This document shows positions 16,199-22,945 of a stretch of 32,064 bases of DNA, in pieces. Origin of the DNA: Acidobacteriota bacterium (lineage in GTDB: Bacteria > Acidobacteriota > Terriglobia > Bryobacterales > Bryobacteraceae); the NCBI GenBank assembly GCA_016215215.1, contig JACRKW010000156.1, forward strand, positions 1-32,064. Direction: 5' to 3'. Below the pieces are notes generated by a model. It saw nothing but the letters and a program-made list of their open reading frames with translations. It was not told where the DNA came from and ran no database searches. Both the position numbers and the translations under genes were made by a program. The stretch's first letter is position 1. Each line of letters starts with the position of its first letter.

Positions 16199-17639
16199 CG
16201 TTCAGCCGGGCAGGGATCTCCGCCACGCGGCCCGCCTCCACCCTCACCCAGTCGGACTCGAACACCATCCTGCCGTTGCTCTCGATCTGCGCCTTGTATT
16301 CGCCCGGCGCCAGGTCCACCCACCCGAAGAAGCCGCTGGCGTCGGTCCTGCGCGATTGCTCGCCGCCCTCGCGCCCCGCCAGGCGGACCATCACGCCGTC
16401 CGCCCACCATTTCTCGCCCCCGTTCACCTCCAGCCGCCCCATCAGATGGCCTTTCACCGGCCGGGTCTTCCACGGCAACTCCGGCACTGCCACTTGCTCT
16501 TTGAAATACTCGCCGATCGCCTGGTAGAACTCGGGATTCGGCCGCTGCGCCGGATCCTCGCTCCGCGTCGAAGCATAACTGTAGAAGCACACGCCCAACG
16601 GGGTATTACCCAGGCTCGACGGCCTCAGCACCCGGTCCAGTTGCGCGAGTGTCTGCGGCAGCGTGTTCAAGTAATTCCCAAGCCCGTTCACGTAGCCGCG
16701 GCCGTACTGCCTGTTCTTCTGGTACTCCGCCCAACGGTCCAGGTAGGTCGCATACTTCGTCTCGACGAAGTAGTTCATCGGCACGGAGAGATCCAGAATG
16801 CCCTCCTCGAGCCATCCCCGCCAATCCTGGAAGACATACCCGTAGGCGTCCTTGCCCCTGTATTCGGCGTCCGTCAGTGGCCCGTTGCCCCAGGTAATGG
16901 TCGCCGCGCTCACCTTCACCCCGGGCCTGAGTTGCTGGACCCGCAAGTACAACTGCCGGACCAGTGCGGTCACTTGATCGCGCCGCCACTGGTTCCACGC
17001 CCCGTCCGCCCGCGACGGAACACCTACCTTGTTGTTCTGCCTGGAGTACCGCTCGATCGACGCGCGGTTGTAGCCATAATCGGCGTCCTCCGGGTATCGG
17101 ACGTAGTCCAGATGGATCCCGTCCACGTCGTAGCGCTTCACCGGTTCCAGAAACACGTCGATCAGGTACGGCAAGACCCCCGGATGGCCCGGATCCAACC
17201 CTAGTGTCTCCACCCCGGCTGAGCTGACGTTCAGCCATCGTTCATCCCCCGCCGCCGGCGGCCCGTGCAGGTGATAGAGGTGCTGCGGATTCTGCGGCGG
17301 TGAGCCGGTCCTCCACAGTGGATACACCACATACCAGGCGTGCACTTCGATGCCCCGGGCGTGCGCTTTCTGGATGAGATACTCCAACGGGTCGAAGCCG
17401 GCGGGTACGGCGCTGTCTTCGGCAAATCCTTCCAATGATTGTCTGAAATAGCTATTGGAGCGGACCCGCGCCTCCATGAAGATCGCGTTCGCCTTGGCGG
17501 TCAGCGCGTTTTCCACCAGTTGATCCACTTGCGCCGGAGTCTTGTATCCCTCGTGGAAGGCGTCGGCCCAAAATGCCCTGTACTGTTGTGCCCACTGCAC
17601 AGACGACATCAGCAATAATGCGAGAACCAACCGTGGCAT
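16125..17639 (-). CDS. Secreted GHL10/DUF187 glycosidase-like protein with carboxypeptidase-regulatory-like domain
   Basis: 504 residues from ATG 17639 (signal peptide about 1-18); the frame is open to 17714 but that extension lacks signal-peptide character. Residues 20-390 match the GHL10 (DUF187) TIM-barrel family: RAFWADAFHEGYKT, EARVRSNSYF, and the signature DGIHLDYVRYP with Asp178 a likely catalytic residue. Residues 394-480 look like a carboxypeptidase-regulatory-like beta domain (GHLMGRLEV ... DLAPGEYKAQIES). The last 24 residues (481-504, GDQFCAGRV...) are low-similarity and appear to be out-of-frame read-through: the +1 frame at the same spot starts a TIGR03437-like domain. It probably acts on an extracellular polysaccharide; the substrate is unknown. 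Confidence 0.85.
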   Translation of the reverse strand: MPRLVLALLLMSSVQWAQQYRAFWADAFHEGYKTPAQVDQLVENALTAKANAIFMEARVRSNSYFRQSLEGFAEDSAVPAGFDPLEYLIQKAHARGIEVHAWYVVYPLWRTGSPPQNPQHLYHLHGPPAAGDERWLNVSSAGVETLGLDPGHPGVLPYLIDVFLEPVKRYDVDGIHLDYVRYPEDADYGYNRASIERYSRQNNKVGVPSRADGAWNQWRRDQVTALVRQLYLRVQQLRPGVKVSAATITWGNGPLTDAEYRGKDAYGYVFQDWRGWLEEGILDLSVPMNYFVETKYATYLDRWAEYQKNRQYGRGYVNGLGNYLNTLPQTLAQLDRVLRPSSLGNTPLGVCFYSYASTRSEDPAQRPNPEFYQAIGEYFKEQVAVPELPWKTRPVKGHLMGRLEVNGGEKWWADGVMVRLAGREGGEQSRRTDASGFFGWVDLAPGEYKAQIESNGRMVFESDWVRVEAGRVAEIPARLNGDQFCAGRVAQAARPKPCSKVRRG

Positions 17640-17665
17640 AGCTCTGTGCGATATTATCTCCTCTG

Positions 17666-18550
17666 GTGCCCCCCGCTGTCCCACCTCACCCGCCTGAAGT
17701 CCCGGCCGTGCCACGCGTGTCCATTGTCATCGTGGCTCACAACTGCGAAGCCGCCCTCCGCCGCTCGATTGCCGCTCTGGAAGCCTCTGCCGGGAGGGAA
17801 CAGTTTGAAATCCTCACCGTGGACGCCGGCAGCACCGACGGCTGTCCCCGCATCGACGCCGGGTTCCCCGCCGTCACCGTCCTCCGCCTTCCCCGCAACT
17901 TCGGCAAGACCCGTGCCCGCAACATCGGCATGCGCACCGCTCAAGCCGACCTGATCCTCTTCCTGGACCCCGGCGTGGAGGTCCGTCCAGGAGCCGTACA
18001 GGCCCTGGCCTCAACGCTGGAGTCCCGGGAAGACTTAACCGCCGCCGGCCTCGCCCTGGAGGATCCGTCCGGCGCCCCGATCCAAACGGCGTTCAATTTG
18101 CCCACCCCGTCCGAACTGGCGGAGGCGTCGCTCCGATCCGTCCCTTTGCCCCGCGCTTCCGCCGCCGATGGAACCGCCGAAGCCATTGATGAAACGGCAT
18201 TTATGGTTCGCAGGAATTTCGTCGCCGGCATGAACTACCTGGACGAAAAGCGCTTCTCCGAGCACTGGAGCCTGCTCGAAGTCTGCTGGCAGATTCGCAA
18301 CGCCGGCAAGAAGATTCTGGTGGTTCCGGCCGCCAAGGCCGTCTTCCATCCTGACGCGCCGGCGCCCAGTGATGAAAACCTCTACGCCGCAGACCGCGTC
18401 TCCGGCGCCGCTGCCTATATCTCTAAGCACCTTGGCTTTGGATCTGGCATCTCTTTCAGAATAAAGTGCTTACTGTCTGCCCTCGGCTCGCTCCGACTGC
18501 GGTTGGCTCTCTCCATCCTCACGGGCAATCGGCTGGACCCCACTCAGTGA
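17666..18550 (+). CDS. GT2-family glycosyltransferase
   Basis: 294 residues from GTG 17666; GTG 17708 or 17717 are equally possible since none has a strong ribosome-binding site, and the conserved fold starts at VSIVIVAHN just after 17717. GT-A motifs: AHNCEAALRRS, DAGSTDG, FGKTRARNIGMRTA, and FLDPG in the place of the usual DxD. VRRNFVAGMNYLDEKRF and HWSLLEVCWQIRNAGKK match the acceptor half of rhamnosyl/other GT2 enzymes. There are no clear membrane helices, so it is cytoplasmic or membrane-peripheral, probably building a surface glycan. It is divergent from the GHL10 gene with only 26 bp between the preferred starts. Confidence 0.85.
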   Translation: MPPAVPPHPPEVPAVPRVSIVIVAHNCEAALRRSIAALEASAGREQFEILTVDAGSTDGCPRIDAGFPAVTVLRLPRNFGKTRARNIGMRTAQADLILFLDPGVEVRPGAVQALASTLESREDLTAAGLALEDPSGAPIQTAFNLPTPSELAEASLRSVPLPRASAADGTAEAIDETAFMVRRNFVAGMNYLDEKRFSEHWSLLEVCWQIRNAGKKILVVPAAKAVFHPDAPAPSDENLYAADRVSGAAAYISKHLGFGSGISFRIKCLLSALGSLRLRLALSILTGNRLDPTQ

Positions 18551-18619
18551 TTTCCCCTATTTCGGCCTGTCCCTAAAGCCGAGACCCGCCACCGCCGATA
18601 TTGGTTCAAGGATAAACCT

Positions 18620-19132
18620 ATGACTGCCATGCTGTGGATTCTTCTCCCGCTCTTTGTGGCCGCCGGCAGCGCACTGCTGAGCTTCTATATCATGCAAGCC
18701 AAGCTCGAAGTGGCCGTCGCCAAGGAGCGCGAGAGCCTGGCCGAAGCGCTCGCCGTGATCCGAAACCAAGAGAAGCTCGTCGAGGAGAAGGTCAAGGCCG
18801 CCGAAGAGTCCACCATGCGCCGCTCCTTCGACCAGTTCCTGGGCGATTTCCGGGTGGAAGAGCGCCACTACATGCGCGAGAACAAGTCCATGTTTGTCAA
18901 TCGCAAGGCCCTGGTATTGCAGGAGCGCCTCTTCTTCCGCAATATCCCCCTCTCCAATTGGGTGGAGCACGAAATGGTCGTCGAAGAGGGCAGCGACGTC
19001 AAGTCTCTGGCCAAGTCCAGTTCCATCTTCAGCACCCGTTCGCTCTCCGGTGAGGATCGCGTGCAGAACTCCCGCCTGCTCCGGCCGCGGGAAACGGTGC
19101 GCGAGTCAGTACGGGAAGCCCGTACCGCCTGA
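18620..19132 (+). CDS. Unrecognised membrane-anchored coiled-coil protein
   Basis: 170 residues from ATG 18620 with AAGGA at 18608-18612. One N-terminal membrane helix (about 5-25) is followed by a charged coiled coil (27-65, rich in Glu/Lys/Ala), then a compact conserved-looking segment with RVEERHYMREN, RKALVLQERLFF and SNWVEHEMVVEEG, and a Ser/Arg-rich tail. I do not recognise the family. The orientation of the C-terminal part is undetermined. It stands just upstream (67 bp) of the ECF sigma factor on the same strand, so it could belong to that module. Confidence 0.7.
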   Translation: MTAMLWILLPLFVAAGSALLSFYIMQAKLEVAVAKERESLAEALAVIRNQEKLVEEKVKAAEESTMRRSFDQFLGDFRVEERHYMRENKSMFVNRKALVLQERLFFRNIPLSNWVEHEMVVEEGSDVKSLAKSSSIFSTRSLSGEDRVQNSRLLRPRETVRESVREARTA

Positions 19133-19199
19133 ACGAATTCGCCGCCCGCCTGTAATCCCAGCGCCCCGGTTCGCCGTCTTCCCGGTTAGGATGGCTTCG

Positions 19200-19784
19200 A
19201 TGGCCGATCAGTTGGTCGCCGCTCCCGAAGTGGCGTCGCCCGTCACGGACTTCTCCTCCTGGATGATCTCCGAGCAGCGGCGCATCTTCCTGCTCTGCCA
19301 GCGAATGCTTGGCGAGGCGGATGAGGCGGATTCAGCCACCCAGGACGCTTTCTTCAAGGCCTACCGGGCGCTCCAGAAACAGGAGATTCCGCCCGAGGAA
19401 CCAGCCAGGTGGCTGACGCGCATCGCTGTCAACACCTGCCTGGACCGGCTGCGCTCGCGTCGCTGGCAGTTCTGGCGCCGCCGGCCAAACCAGCAGGATG
19501 AGCAGACCATTCTTGCCATGGCTCCGGCTACGTCGCCGGACGCCTCCGACCAGCTCTTCGCCCGGCAAATCGGAGAACGTCTGGCAACCGCTTTGGACCA
19601 GCTCTCCGGAAGGCAGCGCGCGGTCTTCACGCTGCGGCACAATGAGGACCGGAGCCTGGATGAAATCGCTCGAATCTTGAACCTGGATGTTGGCACCGTG
19701 AAGGCACACATGTCCCGCGCGGTAGCCAAATTGAGGGAGGAGCTGAAGGATCTCTACGCTTTGCGGCAGGGAGGCAGCCAATGA
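19200..19784 (+). CDS. ECF-type RNA polymerase sigma factor
   Basis: 194 residues from ATG 19200, which has TAGGA 8 bases upstream; ATG 19191 is too close to that site, and the open frame back to 18894 overlaps the preceding gene and is rejected. Region 2 is at about 25-90 (FLLCQRMLGEADEADSATQD, AYRAL, WLTRIAVNTCLDRLRSR) and region 4 at about 130-182 (LSGRQRAVFTLRH, SLDEIARILNLDVGTVKAHM). There is no region 3, as expected for ECF sigmas. Its stop overlaps the anti-sigma start by 4 bp (ATGA), a classic arrangement for coupled synthesis and sequestration. Target promoters are not identifiable here. Confidence 0.94.
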   Translation: MADQLVAAPEVASPVTDFSSWMISEQRRIFLLCQRMLGEADEADSATQDAFFKAYRALQKQEIPPEEPARWLTRIAVNTCLDRLRSRRWQFWRRRPNQQDEQTILAMAPATSPDASDQLFARQIGERLATALDQLSGRQRAVFTLRHNEDRSLDEIARILNLDVGTVKAHMSRAVAKLREELKDLYALRQGGSQ

Positions 19785-20251
19785 ACATGAATACCCGTCA
19801 CTGGAACGACAACGATCTGCTCGACCTCCTCTATGGTCTCGACCTCGCGCCAGACCTCAGCCTGGCTCACTTCGCTTCGTGCCCGGAATGCTCCGCCCGC
19901 TGGCAGGCGTTGGAACTCCGCCGCCCCTCCGTCACTGAGCCTCTGCCGCTGAGCAACGCGGCTGAACAGCGCCTCCGCGCCCAGCGTGCCGCCGTGCTGG
20001 ATCGTATTGGGCAACCTCGCACCGCCTGGATCCGGCGTGCTGTACCCGCGGGCGCCGCCGCCTTCCTGTTTTTCATCGGAATCGCCCTCCACCAGCCCAT
20101 GCCGCAGCCGACGCCTCAGGTCGTGGCTGTCAATCTCACCGACGAACAGTTGTTCGCCGAAATCGCCTCGGTGGTCGATCAGGACGCGCCCCGCGCCACC
20201 GATCCCATCCGCGGCCTGTTCTCGGAAAACTCCGTCAAGGAGGCACAGTAA
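19781..20251 (+). CDS. Membrane anti-sigma factor with zinc-type HxxxCxxC motif
   Basis: 156 residues, overlapping the sigma gene by 4 bp. The cytoplasmic N-terminus has His30-x3-Cys34-x2-Cys37 (HFASCPEC), the zinc anti-sigma (ZAS) motif that binds and holds an ECF sigma. One membrane helix (about 87-103) places the C-terminal 50 residues in the periplasm, where a signal could trigger release. A Pro-rich linker (PMPQPTPQ) follows the helix. The next gene, a Spy/CpxP-like protein, begins 3 bp after its stop. Confidence 0.88.
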   Translation: MNMNTRHWNDNDLLDLLYGLDLAPDLSLAHFASCPECSARWQALELRRPSVTEPLPLSNAAEQRLRAQRAAVLDRIGQPRTAWIRRAVPAGAAAFLFFIGIALHQPMPQPTPQVVAVNLTDEQLFAEIASVVDQDAPRATDPIRGLFSENSVKEAQ

Positions 20252-20254
20252 ACC

Positions 20255-20743
20255 ATGTCTAGGCTCGCTCTTGTCCTGCTCTTTCTCGGCCTGCCCATGC
20301 TGGCCCAGCCACCCCGCGGCTTCTTCCCCTGGTGGGACTCGCCCTTAGCCAAAGACCTCAATTTGAGCGAAGACCAGTCCCGGCAGATCAGGAACATCGT
20401 GAAGGAATATCGCACTCGTCTGATCGACCTTCGCGCCGGCGTCGAAAAGGCCGAAACGGAACTGGAAGATCAGTACGGCGAGGATGCCTTCGATCAGCGC
20501 CGCGCCACCGATGCCGTCGATCGCTTGGTCACCGCCCGCGGCGAACTCACCCGTGCCTTCTCGCTCATGAGCCTGCGCTTGCGCGGCGTGCTTACCACCG
20601 AGCAGTATCGTGAACTCCAGAAGCGGCGCCCCAACATGAGGCCGGGGCAGGGCATGCAGGGCATGCGCCAGATGCAGCAGCGCCGCCAGGGCCAGCAGCC
20701 GCCGCCCGGCGATCAGCCGCCGCCGCCTCGACGCGAGAGATAG
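20255..20743 (+). CDS. Spy/CpxP-like periplasmic protein
   Basis: 162 residues with a signal peptide (about 1-17) and a strong AAGGAGG site at 20237-20243. The helical core has two LTxxQ-type motifs (LNLSEDQ at 35-41 and LTTEQ at 113-117), the hallmark of the Spy/CpxP/ZraP group, and a Gln/Met/Pro-rich disordered tail. The protein contains no His and no Cys, so it lacks the histidine ligands of CnrX/ZraP metal sensors; a chaperone or anti-sigma-partner role is more likely than metal sensing. It is probably co-transcribed with the sigma and anti-sigma genes as a feedback component. Confidence 0.85.
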   Translation: MSRLALVLLFLGLPMLAQPPRGFFPWWDSPLAKDLNLSEDQSRQIRNIVKEYRTRLIDLRAGVEKAETELEDQYGEDAFDQRRATDAVDRLVTARGELTRAFSLMSLRLRGVLTTEQYRELQKRRPNMRPGQGMQGMRQMQQRRQGQQPPPGDQPPPPRRER

Positions 20744-20755
20744 CTCCGGGGTTCC

Positions 20756-22879
20756 CTACTGCCCGGCAGCCTTGATCCAGATGTCCCTTGGGTGCGCGCA
20801 AACAGCTTCGCCACCCAGCGGCTTGGCGCAAACCACAACCACCGACGGCATCGTCGGGAAGTCCGCGGGCACGATGATGCTCACCTGGTCCACGCCAACC
20901 TGGTCGATGGTACGCGGCACCCCATCGAGGTAGCGGTCGTGAATCTTCACCGACACCGGTTGCTGCGCCAGCCGGATCCCCGTCACGTAGATGTCCAACT
21001 GCTTGCCGGCCTCCACCGGACGATCCAGCAGGTTCGGCTCGCCATTCTCGTTCAACACCGCCATCGTCCCCGGCGAAACCGGCACGATGTCGATCCAGTA
21101 GCCCTGCGAAACTTTGTCGAGCGTCGTCGCAATCACCGCCGCGCCGCCGATCAGCGAGTCCATCGGCACTTCCGCCGTGATCTCATTCGGCCCGGCCAGT
21201 ACCACCCGCGCCGCCTTCCCGCCCACCGTCACGCTCGTTCGCTCCTCGAAGTTAGATCCCAGCAGAGTGATCAGTGATCCCGGCGCGGCCGGCATGGCCC
21301 ACCGCGTGGCGGCGCTCACCACCTCCCGAATCACCGGCATGGGAATGGGTGGCGGCAGCGGCAGGGTCACGTCCACAGTCACGGGCACCACCACTTCGCT
21401 CAACACGCCTGTGGGCGAGCTCAGCAGCTGGAAGATGATGTCCGCCTCATACTTGCCGGGCGCGAGGTTCTTCGCCAGCACGTCGTATCGCAACGTCGCC
21501 TTGTCCACCCCATGATCGGGGAAGATGCTCAGCCAGCCGGTCTGGCTGCGATACCTCACCGTAGCCTGCCACTCCAGCACGCTGCCGCCGTCGTTGTGCA
21601 CCAGGATGTTTCCAATCTGCGCGCCGCTGCCCGAAGCCGCGGTGTACGCGGTGGGCCCCGTGGGCGTGATCTTCAGCTTGGGGAAGTAGGGCGCGTTGCA
21701 GTCGCCGTGGTATCCGCAGTCCGTCTGCATGGTAGTCAACCGGTAGCGCGGAATCGCGCCTCCCACCGGCACGGTCCCGCTGACATCTGAAATCGGCGCC
21801 AAGCTCACTGTTTGCTTCACCACCGACACCGCGTTGGGCAGGTCCGACGGCAGGAAGATCCACGCCGGTATCTGAGCGTTTTCGATCATGGCCGTGTTTG
21901 AGTCCAGCACTTCGTACACCAGGTACGGTCCCTCCGGAGAGTACTCGGCCTCGCCCACCCCAAACAGTGTCTGCGGCCCGTAGCCCGGGATGAAGTAGGG
22001 ATACCCGCCGCTCCCGTCAGCCGCCGCCCCTCGCACTCTGGACAGGAGCAGCGATTGGCCCAGAACGGGGTTGTACAACCCACCAGTCGGATTCCCGCCA
22101 AAATTCAGGCCCGTGGTCGGCTGCAGCGCAGAGGAGCCGGCGATCGCGTCCGGACCGAATACGTGCGAATCCCGCGGCACCCCGCTGTACTTGATCATGA
22201 TGCGCACGCCGGTCTGCAGGGCTACGGTGATGTTGGTCCCCCGGGGCACGAACGCCGCGCCCCAGGATTCGGTCACACGCGTGGTCACCGAGGGCGCCTG
22301 GCTCCCAATCATGTTGCTGAAGTCGAGAAACGTCGGCCGCACCGGGCCCGGCCCGCTCACCGCGGTCGCCGTGCTGGTGGCCTGCATGGTCGGCTGCGCC
22401 ACCGCCACTGTCACCACCGGGGAGGGCACCAGGAACTGCTCGTTACCGTAAAACTGCAGCGCCGCCGTCGTCGTGCCTCCCGCGTCCGCCCGCACTCCGC
22501 TGAGCTTCAACTTGAATGTGCCCTGCGCCGACAGGTTGAAGTCGATCCCCTCCATCACCACGTAGTTCTCCAGCGGCCGGATGTTCACCGGCAGCGGCAG
22601 ATAGATCCCAATCGTGTCCACAGAGAGGGTAATCCCTAGCAGGTTGCCTTCCTGTGTGTAGTTGGCCAGCTTCCTGCTCAACGTGAACTGCAGCGTGCCG
22701 GTAATCCGATTCAGCGGCACGCCGCCGGCGCAAGCCAGCACCACATCACCCACCGGCTCAGCCAGTCCCTCCGCGCTCACTTGCAACGGCACAGCCGTCA
22801 AAACACACTGCAAGGTGCCCCAGGCGGGCGCCGCGATGACCAGCAATACCGCCAGAACCCACACTGTTCGCGTTTTCAT
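20756..22879 (-). CDS. Large secreted protein with BACON-like and TIGR03437-like domains
   Basis: 707 residues with a signal peptide (about 1-21) and GAGAGGAAAA ahead of ATG 22879. The first 400 residues are beta-rich with no family I recognise. About 420-508 resembles a BACON domain (WLSIFPDHGVDKATLRYDV, then LAPGKYEADI). Residues 515-707 carry the TIGR03437-like C-terminal domain (VSAATRWAMPAAPGSLITLL, VTVGGKAARVVLAGPNEITA, LDIYVTGIRL). Such proteins are abundant in Solibacter relatives and are presumed extracellular; no enzyme function is visible. It converges on the Spy-like gene (12-bp gap) and diverges from the Asp-box gene. Confidence 0.85.
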   Translation of the reverse strand: MKTRTVWVLAVLLVIAAPAWGTLQCVLTAVPLQVSAEGLAEPVGDVVLACAGGVPLNRITGTLQFTLSRKLANYTQEGNLLGITLSVDTIGIYLPLPVNIRPLENYVVMEGIDFNLSAQGTFKLKLSGVRADAGGTTTAALQFYGNEQFLVPSPVVTVAVAQPTMQATSTATAVSGPGPVRPTFLDFSNMIGSQAPSVTTRVTESWGAAFVPRGTNITVALQTGVRIMIKYSGVPRDSHVFGPDAIAGSSALQPTTGLNFGGNPTGGLYNPVLGQSLLLSRVRGAAADGSGGYPYFIPGYGPQTLFGVGEAEYSPEGPYLVYEVLDSNTAMIENAQIPAWIFLPSDLPNAVSVVKQTVSLAPISDVSGTVPVGGAIPRYRLTTMQTDCGYHGDCNAPYFPKLKITPTGPTAYTAASGSGAQIGNILVHNDGGSVLEWQATVRYRSQTGWLSIFPDHGVDKATLRYDVLAKNLAPGKYEADIIFQLLSSPTGVLSEVVVPVTVDVTLPLPPPIPMPVIREVVSAATRWAMPAAPGSLITLLGSNFEERTSVTVGGKAARVVLAGPNEITAEVPMDSLIGGAAVIATTLDKVSQGYWIDIVPVSPGTMAVLNENGEPNLLDRPVEAGKQLDIYVTGIRLAQQPVSVKIHDRYLDGVPRTIDQVGVDQVSIIVPADFPTMPSVVVVCAKPLGGEAVCAHPRDIWIKAAGQ

Positions 22880-22945
22880 CGCTGATTTTCCTCTCGCCTC
22901 TATAGACTACAACCCCTTACAATACGGTTTCACCCGAGGAGATCC

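Noticed and set aside
18894-19199. N-terminal extension of the sigma factor
   Set aside because: It lies in a shifted frame over the preceding membrane coiled-coil gene; ATG 19200 has the ribosome-binding site and starts shortly before region 2.
19133-19199. GAAC near 19136 as an ECF sigma autoregulated -35 element
   Set aside because: No CGTC-type -10 lies at 16-17 bp spacing, so the match is not better than chance.
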